From: Desulfobacterales bacterium
GTDB taxonomy: Bacteria > Desulfobacterota > Desulfobulbia > Desulfobulbales > JAGXFP01
Assembly (NCBI GenBank): GCA_024637225.1
Contig: JAGXFP010000008.1
Coordinates: forward strand, 1-64,000
Length of the DNA stretch: 64,000 bases
Direction of reading: 5' to 3'
Position 1 is the stretch's first letter. The number at the start of each line of letters is the position of its first letter. The translations under genes were made by a program, and so were the position numbers. The notes beneath the pieces are model-generated. The model was given only the letters and a program-made list of their open reading frames with translations, ran no database searches and was not told the origin of the DNA. Shown piece after piece: positions 1 through 10,758 of this stretch.

Positions 1-77
1 CCAGGAGCCAGGAGCCAGGAGCCAGGAGCCAGGAGCCAGGAGCCAGGAGCCAGGAGCCAGGAGCCAGGAGCCAGGAG
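1..77. repeat. Heptamer tandem repeat, 11 perfect CCAGGAG units
   Basis: Eleven consecutive perfect copies of the 7-bp unit CCAGGAG; the array may continue left of the window. Related degenerate heptads occur at 331-370, 18765-18800, 48488-48604 and 51868-51920. The unit length is not a multiple of three and no gene overlaps, so this is non-coding satellite DNA. Confidence 0.95.
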
Positions 78-121
78 CGGGGAAGAGAAACCCTGTTACA
101 CCGTTCTGCCGTTGTCACTCC

Positions 122-188
122 AAGGGCATTTGCTTCGCGGCCCATATGTTTCTTACGAGCAGGCAAGCTGCTCAACTCAGTTTTATCC
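122..188. repeat. Fragment of RptC dispersed repeat
   Basis: The stretch with AAGGGCAT and CTTACGAGCAGGCAAGCTGC matches the interior of the RptC copy at 7934-8067 and, in inverted orientation, the interior of the copy at 56692-56843. The terminal TGTCATTTCGA ends are absent, so this is a remnant. No gene is evident between 78 and 486. Confidence 0.6.
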
Positions 189-330
189 TTTCCAATTCAC
201 TGCATGTCTTGAGTTCAGTGTGATAAAATAACTCTTCATCCTTTGGATTTCTGCCTTACGAAGCTCTCCTGAAGAATTCCGAGAACGCCGGCAACAATCG
301 AGGAGTTGATTTTAAAGCTTTTCTCCTGAA

Positions 331-370
331 TCCCGGCTTCTGGCTTCTGGCTTCCGAGTCCTGGCCCCTG
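331..370. repeat. Degenerate heptamer repeat (complement orientation)
   Basis: Several heptads of the type GGCTTCT and GTCCTGG, the complement of the AGAAGCC/CCAGGAG units at 1-77 and 48488-48604. The units are diverged. The array lies about 120 bp downstream of the metW stop codon. Confidence 0.6.
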
Positions 371-486
371 AACGGTTGGTCTCCAGATCTTTAATTCAGT
401 ATTCAGCTTTGCCGGGCAAGTCGGGAATCCACATCTTCATCGAACTGCCCTTCATGGTATCACGAAACGGCCCGCAGCCGATACCT

Positions 487-1107
487 TCAATTATTCTTGC
501 GGCTGACCAGGAATATCCCGTAGGTCGCCCTCAGGTTGGGCAGAAAGTTGACGATTTTGCCCCGGAGGTCATCGCTGTGGGTATTGATATCGACCTCCTT
601 GAGGACCCGGCAGCCGGTTTCCTTGACGAAGCGGCGGAAATCCTTGATGGTGATTATTCTGATGTTGGGGGTGTTGTACCACTCGTAGGGGAGCTGCCGG
701 CTTTTGGGAACATAACCGAAAAAGAGGATTTGCAGGCGGATCGTCCAGTAACTGAAGTTAGGGAACGAAACGATGATCTTCTCTCCGACCCGCAAGAGCT
801 CCCGGATCAGCATCTCCGGGGCCAGGACCTGCTGCAGGGTCTGGCTCAGGATCACGTAGTCGAAGCTGTTGTCGGGATAATCCTGGACCTCCTCGGTGAT
901 ATCGCCCTGGAGAACCTGTAGGCCCTTGTCGAAACATTTTTCGACCTTGACCTCGGAGCTTTCGATGCCGGTGCCGATAATCCGCTTCTCCTTCTTGAGA
1001 TAGCAGAGCAGTTCTCCCTCGCCGCAACCCAGATCAAGAACCCTGCTGCCAGGTTTGATCCACGAGGCGATAACCTGCAGATCATAACGCATCGTTTTCT
1101 TCTTCAT
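487..1107 (-). CDS. metW: Methionine biosynthesis protein MetW (SAM-dependent methyltransferase fold)
   Basis: A 206-residue protein with a class I methyltransferase fold: motif I VLDLGCGEGELL near residues 24-35 and the acidic end of strand 2 (GIESSE) near 46-51. The length and the C-terminal FLPNLRATYGIFLVS segment are typical of MetW. MetW is encoded with MetX in many proteobacteria and is thought to assist homoserine acylation; its exact chemistry is not shown here. The start overlaps the metX 3' end by about 26 bp; an alternative ATG five codons in also overlaps, so the two genes are translationally linked. It is the last gene of metY-metX-metW. Confidence 0.93.
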   Translation of the reverse strand: MKKKTMRYDLQVIASWIKPGSRVLDLGCGEGELLCYLKKEKRIIGTGIESSEVKVEKCFDKGLQVLQGDITEEVQDYPDNSFDYVILSQTLQQVLAPEMLIRELLRVGEKIIVSFPNFSYWTIRLQILFFGYVPKSRQLPYEWYNTPNIRIITIKDFRRFVKETGCRVLKEVDINTHSDDLRGKIVNFLPNLRATYGIFLVSRKNN

Positions 1108-2260
1108 ATATTCTTTTCAGAAATCTGTTGATCAGGGTGCTCTGCCGTTCGTTGGGGAGCAGAAAAGCGTCGTGGCCGCATTTCGACTCTATTTCGCAAA
1201 AACTGACATCCAGAGCGTTTTTTTTCATGGCCTTCACCATGTCCCGGGACTGATAGGTCGGGTAAAGCCAGTCGGAGGTGAAGGAAATCACCAGGAACTT
1301 TGCCTGTACCCCGGCAAAAGCCTTGACCTCGGAATCATGGCCGTGCTGCTGGCGGACATCGAAATAGTCGGCGGCCTTGGTTATGTAGAGAAAGGTGTTG
1401 GCGTCGAAGCGCTGGACGAATTTAGAGCCCTGGTAGCGCAGGTAGCTTTCGACCTGGAAGTTGGCATCGAAATCGAAGGAGAGGCTGTCCCGGTCCTGGA
1501 GGCGCCGGCCGAACTTGCTGCGCATGGCATCGTCGGAAAGATAGGTGACATGGCCGACCATCCTGGCCAGGGCGAGGCCCAGATCCGGCTTGGGGCCGTT
1601 GTAGTAGTCGCCCTTGTTGAAATTAGGGTCGGACATGATGGCCTGGCGGCCGATCTCGTTAAAGGCGATGGCCAGGGCGGAGTGACGGATGGTGCTGGCC
1701 AGCATGATCGCCGAGGCGACCATCTTCGGGTAGCTGATCGCCCATTCGACAACCTGCATGCCGCCGATGGAGCCGCCGATCACCGCCAGAAGTCTTGTGA
1801 CGCCGAGATGATCGATCAGCGCTTTCTGTGCCTTGACCATGTCACCGATGGTTATCACCGGAAAATCGAGACCGTAGGGGCGGCCGGTGGCGGGATTGAT
1901 CGTGGCCGGACCGGTGGTGCCCATGCAGCCGCCCAGTACGTTCGAGCAGATCACGAAATATTTGTCGGTGTCGATGCCCTTGCCGGGGCCGACCATAATG
2001 TCCCACCAGCCCGGTTTGGGGTCATCTTTGGAGTAGTAGCCCGCCACGTGGGAATCGCCGGACAGGGCGTGGGTTACCAGGATAACGTTGCTCTTGTCGG
2101 CGTTCAGGGTGCCCATGGTTTCATAGGCCAGCGTGATCGGCCCGAGCCGGGCGCCGCTATCCAGGATCAGCTCGTCCGGCGCCGCGGCAAAGGTGTGGGA
2201 CTTTTTTTCGACGATTCCGACGGAATTGCCGCTCCGGTCATGTTCGATATATTCGCTCAT
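1082..2260 (-). CDS. metX: Homoserine O-acyltransferase MetX (acetyltransferase type)
   Basis: Transfers an acyl group, normally acetyl from acetyl-CoA, to homoserine, the first committed step of methionine synthesis. The 392-residue alpha/beta hydrolase fold carries the nucleophile elbow GGSIGGMQ with Ser about 164, a catalytic Asp in SFTSDWLYP and a catalytic His in KCGHDAFL near the C terminus. The oxyanion region NVLGGCMGTTGP is typical of the family. The gene starts 11 bp after metY, whose product would use the O-acyl ester. Whether acetyl or succinyl is used cannot be settled by eye; the partner gene favours acetyl. Confidence 0.95.
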   Translation of the reverse strand: MSEYIEHDRSGNSVGIVEKKSHTFAAAPDELILDSGARLGPITLAYETMGTLNADKSNVILVTHALSGDSHVAGYYSKDDPKPGWWDIMVGPGKGIDTDKYFVICSNVLGGCMGTTGPATINPATGRPYGLDFPVITIGDMVKAQKALIDHLGVTRLLAVIGGSIGGMQVVEWAISYPKMVASAIMLASTIRHSALAIAFNEIGRQAIMSDPNFNKGDYYNGPKPDLGLALARMVGHVTYLSDDAMRSKFGRRLQDRDSLSFDFDANFQVESYLRYQGSKFVQRFDANTFLYITKAADYFDVRQQHGHDSEVKAFAGVQAKFLVISFTSDWLYPTYQSRDMVKAMKKNALDVSFCEIESKCGHDAFLLPNERQSTLINRFLKRIYEEENDAL

Positions 2261-2271
2261 CTCGATCGCGT

Positions 2272-3528
2272 TCAGATTGAGTCCAGGGCCTGGCCGAGGT
2301 CGGCGCAGATATCGTCAACCGCCTCGATGCCCACCGAAAGTCTGATCATCTCGGGGGTGATGGAGAGCATTTGCCGGGCCGATTCCGCGAAGGCCAGATA
2401 TTGGGAGGAGTACGGGTGGATCACCAGGCTCCGGCAATCTCCGAGATTGGCCAGATTGTAGACCATCTTCAGGGAGTTGATGAATTTGAAGCACTTCTCC
2501 TGGTCGGCCAGGCCGAAGGAGAGGACTCCGCCGAAACCGAGATCGTTAAACTGGGCGACCGCCGTCCGGTGCGAAGGATTGTCGGGCTCACCCGGATAGC
2601 GGATCCATTTGACCTCCGGCCGGGAGGCCAGGAATTCGGCGACTTGCCGGGCGTTGGCCAGGTGGCGCTCCATGCGCAGGGCCATGGTGTCGAGGCCCAG
2701 CATGGTCAGGTACGAGTGGAGCGGAGCCTGGGTGGTTCCGAAGTTGATATGGTGCTCCCGCCAGACCTTGTCGAGGAAGGCCAGCGGCCCTTTGCGGTCG
2801 ATAAAGGGCTGCAGGTCCGGAAAGCGGCCGCCCTGCCAATCGAACTTGCCGCTGTCGATCACCACCCCGCCCGTGGCGTCGCCGTGACCGCTGAGATACT
2901 TGGTGGTCGAGTGGATAATCACGTCGGCACCGAGTTCGATCGGCCTACAGAGATAGGGAGTGGCCAGGGTGCTGTCAACCACAAGGGGCAGGCCGTGGCG
3001 ATGGGCGATGGCCGCTGCCCCGGCCAGGTCCGGCACATCAATCTTGGGATTGCCGATGGTCTCCAGGTAGATGAACCTGGTCCTCTCGTTGATCGTCTCT
3101 TCGATGGCGGCCAGGTCGGTGGATTCCACCAGTCGGGCCGTAATGGCGTATTTTTTGAAGATGTTGGCGAACAATACGTAGGTCGACATGAACAGGGAGT
3201 TGCCGCTGACGAATTCGTCGCCGGCCCGGAGCAGGGCCATGCAGGTGTTGGTAATGGCCGCCATTCCCGAGGAAGTCACCACCGCTCCGGCGCCTCCCTC
3301 CAGGGAGGCGAGTTTCTGTTCCAGAACCTTGTTGGTGGGATTGGAGAGCCGCATATAGATATGCTCGCCGGTTTTGCCGGCGAAGGTGTCACTGAGGCTT
3401 TCCGCGGTATGATGACGGTTGGCGGCGGCCTGGTGAATGGGAGGCAGGGTCGAGCCCTGCCAGTCGGCCGGGGTTTGGCCTTCGTGGAGGACCCTGGTTC
3501 GAAAATCCTGATATTTCACGGACGACAT
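2272..3528 (-). CDS. metY: O-acetylhomoserine sulfhydrylase (PLP-dependent)
   Basis: A 418-residue Cys/Met-metabolism PLP enzyme. The PLP lysine is about residue 210 in STTKYLSGHG, the cofactor Asp lies in VVDSTLATPYL near 184, and YMRLSNPT near 58-65 is the usual phosphate-binding and active-site Tyr/Arg region. It would convert O-acetylhomoserine and sulfide (or methanethiol) to homocysteine (or methionine). Its place directly upstream of metX supports MetY rather than cystathionine gamma-synthase, though a MetZ-like activity is possible. AGGAG lies a few bases before the ATG. It is the first gene of the operon. Confidence 0.92.
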   Translation of the reverse strand: MSSVKYQDFRTRVLHEGQTPADWQGSTLPPIHQAAANRHHTAESLSDTFAGKTGEHIYMRLSNPTNKVLEQKLASLEGGAGAVVTSSGMAAITNTCMALLRAGDEFVSGNSLFMSTYVLFANIFKKYAITARLVESTDLAAIEETINERTRFIYLETIGNPKIDVPDLAGAAAIAHRHGLPLVVDSTLATPYLCRPIELGADVIIHSTTKYLSGHGDATGGVVIDSGKFDWQGGRFPDLQPFIDRKGPLAFLDKVWREHHINFGTTQAPLHSYLTMLGLDTMALRMERHLANARQVAEFLASRPEVKWIRYPGEPDNPSHRTAVAQFNDLGFGGVLSFGLADQEKCFKFINSLKMVYNLANLGDCRSLVIHPYSSQYLAFAESARQMLSITPEMIRLSVGIEAVDDICADLGQALDSI

Positions 3529-3573
3529 TGCATTTCTCCTGATGACAGGGGTCTAATCTTAGTGAGCCACTGA

Positions 3574-3740
3574 TTGATGGCCTCGCAAAACTCTGATCGT
3601 CGCACCCCAAGAGTTCGGCTCAATCCTTCCTGGAGGAGGCGCTTCACGCGGAAAGTATAGCGAAGTTGCTGCTTCTAGCTATCCCCTGACTTTTCACGAA
3701 TTCATCACGGATTGACCCGTTAGCATATCTATACAGGAAA
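3574..3740. other. metY upstream region with repeat-end fragments
   Basis: Non-coding stretch between metY and the HTH gene. It holds RptA-like ends (GATGGCCTCGCAAAA near 3577 and a GACTTTTCACGAATTCATCA tail near 3689-3708), so it probably carries a decayed RptA copy. I looked for a SAM riboswitch and saw no recognisable conserved core. Confidence 0.4.
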
Positions 3741-3748
3741 AGAGGGGA

Positions 3749-4150
3749 TTAAAGCAAGTCAGACAGTACTTCGCAGGCGCGGCAGATCTTCATTTTCTCC
3801 TGCCAGTTCTTTCTGGTTTTGCATTCGCAGATGGTGCCGTTGATGAACCAGCAGAGTTTGCCGGCCTGGAATTCCCAGGCGGGGCAGTGCTGACGGCGTT
3901 GGGGAGGGCATTTTTTCACGGTCCAGCAGGGTTTCATGGATTTTACATTGGCACGGGTCCTGGAGAGCAGGAAAAACATCTGGCGTTCCACATGGGAAGG
4001 GATCTTCCGCCAGCCTTGTTCGTAACTGTGCACTGCTTTAATTGAGATGCCCATGAGCTCGGCCACCTCTTTCTGGGTTTTGGCCAATACTTTACGGGCT
4101 TTGAGGAATTCTTCGCTATCCACCAGGAACACCGGATTTAATTTTTTCAA
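3749..4150 (-). CDS. HTH transcriptional regulator with C-terminal two-CW cysteine domain
   Basis: A 133-residue protein. Residues about 12-65 form an XRE-like helix-turn-helix (TQKEVAELMGISIKAVHSYE). The C-terminal half has eight cysteines in a CW...C...CP...CW...C.C...C..C arrangement, matching my recollection of the two-CW domain seen in anaerobic Desulfobacterota; a metal or redox role is plausible but unproven. The gene is divergent from clpB and has several inverted repeats directly upstream, consistent with autoregulation and perhaps control of clpB. No strong ribosome-binding site precedes the ATG. Confidence 0.8.
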   Translation of the reverse strand: MKKLNPVFLVDSEEFLKARKVLAKTQKEVAELMGISIKAVHSYEQGWRKIPSHVERQMFFLLSRTRANVKSMKPCWTVKKCPPQRRQHCPAWEFQAGKLCWFINGTICECKTRKNWQEKMKICRACEVLSDLL

Positions 4151-4168
4151 TTTAAAAGATATTAGCGC

Positions 4169-4229
4169 TTGATAATATCATATCAAAAGCTGTGATAAGA
4201 TCTTATCATAAAATACCACACAGTGGTAT
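4169..4229. promoter_or_regulatory. Cluster of three inverted repeats between the HTH gene and clpB
   Basis: Three dyads in 61 bp: TTGATA-N6-TATCAA (4169-4186), a perfect 16-bp palindrome TGATAAGATCTTATCA (4193-4208), and ATACCAC-ACA-GTGGTAT (4213-4229). The first two share TGATA/TATCA half-sites. They lie 20-80 bp upstream of the HTH start codon and about 240 bp upstream of clpB, the expected place for an autoregulator's operators. Binding is inferred. Confidence 0.6.
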
Positions 4230-4285
4230 AAAAAATATTTCAACCGGGGATGCAGTTTTTTCTAACGGCTTGAAAAGTCGCCATC

Positions 4286-4314
4286 TTGACAGCGGCAACG
4301 GGCAACCTTAATTT
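4286..4314 (+). promoter_or_regulatory. Possible sigma-70 promoter for clpB
   Basis: A perfect TTGACA (4286-4291) is followed after 17 bp by TAATTT (4309-4314), a weak -10. CTTGAAAA at 4269-4276 resembles a heat-shock sigma -35 element, but I found no matching -10 at the right spacing. Confidence 0.35.
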
Positions 4315-4465
4315 TTCCCTGGCCGGGAACCATGAAAATATTTTTATTTTTTTACTTATGGCCGGCAGGAGTATATCGTTTATCAGGAGTATTTTTATAA
4401 TCCGGAATCCGTGTCCTATTACCCAAGGCGCCGGTTCGGGATCAAGTTATGGAGGAAAACAGCGG

Positions 4466-7052
<2,587 letters not shown>

Positions 7053-7054
<2 letters not shown>

Positions 7055-7117
7055 TGGCCTCGCAAAAAAGTCAAACATTAAGGTCATTGCGAGCGCAGCG
7101 AAGCAATCCAGGGCAGC
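7053..7117. repeat. RptA end fragment joined to an RptB half, abutting clpB
   Basis: GATGGCCTCGCAAAAAAGTC, an RptA-type end, begins inside the clpB stop codon. It is followed by GGTCATTGCGAGCGCAGCGAAGCAATCC (7082 on), one arm of RptB. The second arm is missing. Confidence 0.65.
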
Positions 7118-7177
7118 GAGTTGAAAATAGTTCCTGAAATTAAATCCCGGGCAAGATCCGCCCGATATACCTGGTAG

Positions 7178-7786
7178 ATGATGAAAATATTAAAAAAAAT
7201 ATTCAGTAAAAGCGGCGGGGGCAGAGCGGAAAATCCGGATCTGGTAGAGGAGGTGGCTGAGTTGGCCGGCCGTCGGGCCGAGAACTATTTTCAGGAGCAT
7301 CGCTTAAACTGTTCGGAGTCGGCGCTGCTGGTAATCAATACCGGCTTCGGCTGTGAACTGACCGCCGAGCAGGCCCTGCGTCTCGGCAGCGGTTTCGGCG
7401 GCGGGGTCGGCGGCTCCGGTTGTGTATGCGGCGCCCTTTCCGGAGGTGTTATGGGGCTGGGGCTTTTTCTGGGTCCCGCCTGCCCGGACGGTCTGGGCAA
7501 GAACCAGTTCAGAAAGCTGGTTGCCGGTTACCATGACTCTTTCCGGCAAGAATCCGGGGCCGTGTGCTGCCGCGACCTGATTGCTGATTTCAGAAAGGAT
7601 CGCAAAGGCAAGGCCGCCTTCTGCCGGGGGCTCACCGGCCGCTGCACCGGCGAGGCGGTGCGGCTTATCCTCCGGCACAGGCCGGAACTGGCGGACAGGG
7701 TGAACTTCGATTTTCTCGGGGACCACGACACGACGGCGGCGGTCATTCTGGGGAAATTGATAAGTTCGCAAAAAGTCAAAGATTAA
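7178..7786 (+). CDS. C_GCAxxG_C_C family redox-type protein
   Basis: A 202-residue protein with the family signature: a cysteine at LNCSES (about 45), the core CVCGALSGG (about 87-95), then CP, CC and C...C cysteines at about 108, 127-128, 148 and 155. Members are common in anaerobes; a redox role is assumed from the cysteines and the substrate is unknown. The N terminus is basic and not a clear signal peptide. The last residues (SSQKVKD) are encoded by GTTCGCAAAAAGTC, an RptA-type repeat end, so the natural C terminus appears to have been replaced or extended by repeat sequence. Starts at 7178 or 7181 are both possible. Confidence 0.8.
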   Translation: MMKILKKIFSKSGGGRAENPDLVEEVAELAGRRAENYFQEHRLNCSESALLVINTGFGCELTAEQALRLGSGFGGGVGGSGCVCGALSGGVMGLGLFLGPACPDGLGKNQFRKLVAGYHDSFRQESGAVCCRDLIADFRKDRKGKAAFCRGLTGRCTGEAVRLILRHRPELADRVNFDFLGDHDTTAAVILGKLISSQKVKD

Positions 7787-7871
7787 GTCATTGCGAGGGT
7801 AGCAAAGCAATACAGAAACGTAACCTAGGTGAAATACTGGATTGCTTCGTCGCTTTGCTCCTCGTAATGAC
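7787..7871. repeat. RptB dispersed palindromic repeat
   Basis: An 85-bp element bounded by GTCATTGCGAG and CTCGTAATGAC (one mismatch), with matching inner arms (AGCAAAGCAAT / GGATTGCTTCG). A close relative is at 36250-36331; halves are at 7082-7110 and 43897-43928. It begins one base after the stop codon of the upstream gene. Transcribed, it would form a long hairpin. Confidence 0.85.
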
Positions 7872-7933
7872 GTAATCAGTTTTGCGACGCCATCAAAATC
7901 TGATGAGTTCGCAAAAAGTCGTGATTGCCTTAA

Positions 7934-8067
7934 TGTCATTTCGACAAACGGGAGAAATCTTATACCGCAAGGGCATAAGTCTCGTACGAGCAGACAAACT
8001 GCTCAACTCGGCTTTAATAGTTCCATTGGTTAAAGAACAAGATTTCTCACATACGTTCGAAATGACA
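7934..8067. repeat. RptC dispersed repeat with inverted ends
   Basis: The ends are TGTCATTTCGA and TCGAAATGACA (perfect 11-bp inverted repeat). The subterminal GGGAGAAATCTT matches AAGATTTCTCAC at the other side. The same element recurs at 56692-56843 with its middle section inverted. An RptA-like end (GATGAGTTCGCAAAAAGTC) lies just left at 7902. Confidence 0.85.
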
Positions 8068-8164
8068 GTTTTTTACGAAATTAATCAAAATCCGACAAAT
8101 CCGCCAAAAGTCACGGGATGGCTAAGCAAAAAATCCAGGGAGTTTCGCCGGCGGCGATGGCGGC

Positions 8165-9523
8165 TCAGGCGCGGCCGGCGGTGCGCGGGAAGGCAATGAC
8201 GTCCCGGATATTGGTCATCCCGGTAACAAATTGCAAGAGCCTTTCGAAGCCCAGGCCGAAGCCGGCATGGGGAGCGGAGCCGTAACGCCGCAAGTCGAGG
8301 TACCATTGGTAAGCGGCCGGATCGATGTTTTGGGCGGCCATTCTCTTTTCCAGAACTTCGTAGCGATCCTCACGCTGGCTGCCGCCGATTATCTCACCGA
8401 TCGAGGGGAACAGGACATCCATTGCCGCGACCGTTTTCCCCTCATCGTTCAGGCGCATATAAAACGGTTTGATCGAAGCGGGGTAATCGGTCACCACCGT
8501 CGGTCCGCCGAAAATCTCCTCGCTTAAAAATCGTTCGTGCTCCGCCTGGAGATCGCTTCCCCAGGAGATCGGATACTCGAACTTTTTCCCCGAGTTTTCC
8601 AGGATTTCCACGGCCTCGCTGTAAGTAGTTCTGGTAAAGGCCCGGCCGGTTACGGCTTCAAGCCGGTGGCGGAGACCCTTGTCGACGAATTTCGTGAACA
8701 GTTCCAGATCCTCATGGCAATTATCGAGGACGTCGGCGATCAGAAATTTAAGGAATTTCTCGGCCAGGTCGATATCTTCCCGCAGGTCGCAGAAGGCCAT
8801 TTCCGGCTCGACCATCCAGAATTCGGCGAGGTGGCGGCTGGTGTGCGAATTTTCGGCCCGGAAGGTGGGCCCGAAGGTATAGACCCGGCCGAGGGCCATG
8901 GCGTAGGCCTCGGCTTCAAGCTGACCGCTGACAGTCAAGCCCGCTGGCCGTCCGAAGAAATAGGGGGCGCAGGGCGGCTCGCCTTCTCCCGCACCCGGGG
9001 TGGTGACGATGAACATCTCCCCGGCCCCTTCGCAATCGCTGGTGCTGATTACCGGGGTGTGGATCTGCACGAAGTCCTCTTCCTCGAAAAAGCGGTTAAC
9101 CGCGGTGACGAGCTGGCCGCGGATCCGCATGACCGCCCCGATACTGTTGGTTCGCGGCCGCAGGTGGGGAATATCCCGCAGGAATTCGAAGGAATGCCGC
9201 TTCTTCTGCAGGGGATATGATTCGGCTGGAGCCCAGCCGTAAACCTCGACGCTTTCGGCCTGGAACTCGACATCCTGCCCCTTGGCGGGGGAGGCGGCCA
9301 GTCTGCCTGTAAAGCGGACCGCGCAGCCGGTGGTGAGTTTACGGACCAAGCTCTCGAAATTATCCATGTCGCCTTGGGCCACCACCTGTAAATTCTTGAG
9401 GCAGGAGCCGTCATTAATCTCGATGAAGGAGAGGTCCTTGGCGTCGCGCCTGGTCCGAACCCAGCCCTTGACTTCCATAATCTCAGCCGTTGGCGAGGTT
9501 TTCAGGATTTTCTTGATAAGCAT
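8165..9523 (-). CDS. asnS: Asparaginyl-tRNA synthetase
   Basis: Class IIb synthetase charging tRNA-Asn. The N-terminal OB-fold anticodon-binding domain covers about 1-110 (VKGWVRTRRDAKDLSFIEINDGS). The catalytic domain has motif 2 (FGPTFRAENSHTSRHLAEFWMVEPE) and motif 3 (GFGLGFERLLQFVTG near the C terminus). The 452-residue length and the PRTAGRA end fit AsnRS. The sequence around motif 2 and the N-domain favour AsnRS over AspRS. It stands alone, with the divergent hydrolase gene 280 bp away. Confidence 0.96.
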   Translation of the reverse strand: MLIKKILKTSPTAEIMEVKGWVRTRRDAKDLSFIEINDGSCLKNLQVVAQGDMDNFESLVRKLTTGCAVRFTGRLAASPAKGQDVEFQAESVEVYGWAPAESYPLQKKRHSFEFLRDIPHLRPRTNSIGAVMRIRGQLVTAVNRFFEEEDFVQIHTPVISTSDCEGAGEMFIVTTPGAGEGEPPCAPYFFGRPAGLTVSGQLEAEAYAMALGRVYTFGPTFRAENSHTSRHLAEFWMVEPEMAFCDLREDIDLAEKFLKFLIADVLDNCHEDLELFTKFVDKGLRHRLEAVTGRAFTRTTYSEAVEILENSGKKFEYPISWGSDLQAEHERFLSEEIFGGPTVVTDYPASIKPFYMRLNDEGKTVAAMDVLFPSIGEIIGGSQREDRYEVLEKRMAAQNIDPAAYQWYLDLRRYGSAPHAGFGLGFERLLQFVTGMTNIRDVIAFPRTAGRA

Positions 9524-9804
9524 TTGCCTTGCCGCCCTTTGCGACGAAACAAGCTAAACCGGCTTATTTCATCTAATTTTTTTAAAAAGCATGTTAACCG
9601 CCCTGAATCACATTGGCCTTGCCCCCATGACCGATTCGCGGTATTTTTTAAGCGATCCCGGCTCCTTTGACGAGCGCAACGATTGTAAGTTTAAGGGGGC
9701 CCCATGGCCTTTCCCATCACGATATTCAGAGCCGCTGGATCCAAGTTTAATTTAATGATAATTGTCTATTTGTCTCAACAACTTTCGTAGCCGAGGTGAT
9801 AATA

Positions 9805-10365
9805 ATGAAAGAACCGGCCCATCTCGATCCGGCAAAATGCGCCTTGCTGGTGGTGGATGTCCAGGAACGGCTGATGCCGGTGATCGACGGCGGGGAGGAA
9901 GTCACCAGGAATTCGGCCCTGTTATTGAAAGCCGCCCGGGTCATGAATATCCCGGTGGCGGCCACCACCCAATATAGTGCCCGGATTGGCGAGCTGCTCC
10001 CGGAAATTAAGGCGGAGCTCGGAGAGGTGGTTCCCTTCGACAAGATGCAGTTTGACTGCTTTGCCGATCAGGTGATCAGGGCAAGGGTCAAGAAGCTGGG
10101 CCAAGAGGTCAATACCCTGATTATCTGCGGGGTGGAAACCCATATCTGCATCTATCAGTCGGTGCTGGGCGCGCTGCGGGAGGGTTACAAGGTATGGGTC
10201 CCCGCCGACGCGGTTTCCTCCAGATCGCCGTGCAACCGCGAAACCGGTCTGGCCAGAATCCGGGAGCTGGGGGGCACGGTCGGCAGCACCGAGATGATCA
10301 TCTATGACCTGCTCCACCGGGCCGGGACTTCGCAGTTTAAAGAGTTGCTGCCATATCTTAAATAG
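9805..10365 (+). CDS. Isochorismatase-family cysteine hydrolase
   Basis: A 186-residue single-domain isochorismatase fold: the early Asp in LLVVDVQERLMP (about 14-25), a central Lys in FDKMQFDCF and the nucleophile Cys in IICGVETHICIYQ (about 110-122), forming the usual Asp-Lys-Cys triad with the cis-peptide GVETH. The substrate is unknown; relatives hydrolyse amides, imides or act on isochorismate. The ATG at 9805 is preferred over the in-frame GTG at 9796 because GAGG (9793-9796) is then spaced 8 bases away. It is followed by a bidirectional terminator. Confidence 0.85.
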   Translation: MKEPAHLDPAKCALLVVDVQERLMPVIDGGEEVTRNSALLLKAARVMNIPVAATTQYSARIGELLPEIKAELGEVVPFDKMQFDCFADQVIRARVKKLGQEVNTLIICGVETHICIYQSVLGALREGYKVWVPADAVSSRSPCNRETGLARIRELGGTVGSTEMIIYDLLHRAGTSQFKELLPYLK

Positions 10366-10420
10366 TCTCGGTCTGGAAAGGGCTTTGTCGGTGCCGAGCC
10401 CGGCCGTCACGGTCAAAACG

Positions 10421-10455
10421 AAAAAAGGCCGGTCTAAAAAAAGACCAGCCTTTTG
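10421..10455. terminator. Bidirectional intrinsic terminator
   Basis: A 13-bp stem with one mismatch, AAAAGGCCGGTCT (10423-10435) and AGACCAGCCTTTT (10442-10454), loop of 6. T runs flank it on both strands, so it can end the hydrolase transcript (plus) and the tRNA-Cys transcript (minus). Confidence 0.85.
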
Positions 10456-10462
10456 ATATTTC

Positions 10463-10538
10463 TGGAGGCGGCGATCGGAGTCGAACCGATGTATAAAGGT
10501 TTTGCAGACCTCTGCCTTAGCCACTTGGCTACGCCGCC
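10463..10538 (-). tRNA. tRNA-Cys (GCA)
   Basis: A 76-nt cloverleaf on the minus strand starting GGCGGCG and ending CGCCGCC-TCCA, with encoded CCA. The anticodon loop CTGCAAA gives anticodon GCA (complement of 10503-10505). The T loop GGTTCGACTCC is intact. The terminator lies 8 bp downstream. Confidence 0.97.
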
Positions 10539-10758
10539 GTCTAAAGTGAAGCGCGGCACAATTCTAAACATAGTTTTGGGCTTTTGACAAGAGTAAAGAT
10601 GCAGAAAGGCGAGGCCGGACCCGAGATCAGTTTCGGAGCCTCCGGCGGCCTGTGATCCGGTCTCGGCCTGATCGAACCGGCGGCGGATAGGTTCTTTCGT
10701 AAATCAATCATCCTGGAGGGTGGCGATCCCTTCCATTTCAACTCATTGGATTCTGATT

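Noticed and set aside
1-77. CRISPR array
   Set aside because: Seven-bp units with no spacers; no cas genes anywhere in the window.
3530-3740. SAM riboswitch upstream of metY
   Set aside because: No conserved core or expected pairing could be found; the stretch is explained in part by RptA-like ends.
4269-4290. Heat-shock sigma-32 promoter for clpB
   Set aside because: CTTGAAAA is present but no CCCCATNT-like element lies at the right spacing.
7787-8067. Insertion sequence
   Set aside because: The inverted repeats have no transposase between them; they are small palindromic elements.
9628-9795. Possible 55-codon gene between asnS and the hydrolase
   Set aside because: No ribosome-binding site, no recognisable motif, and only chance length.
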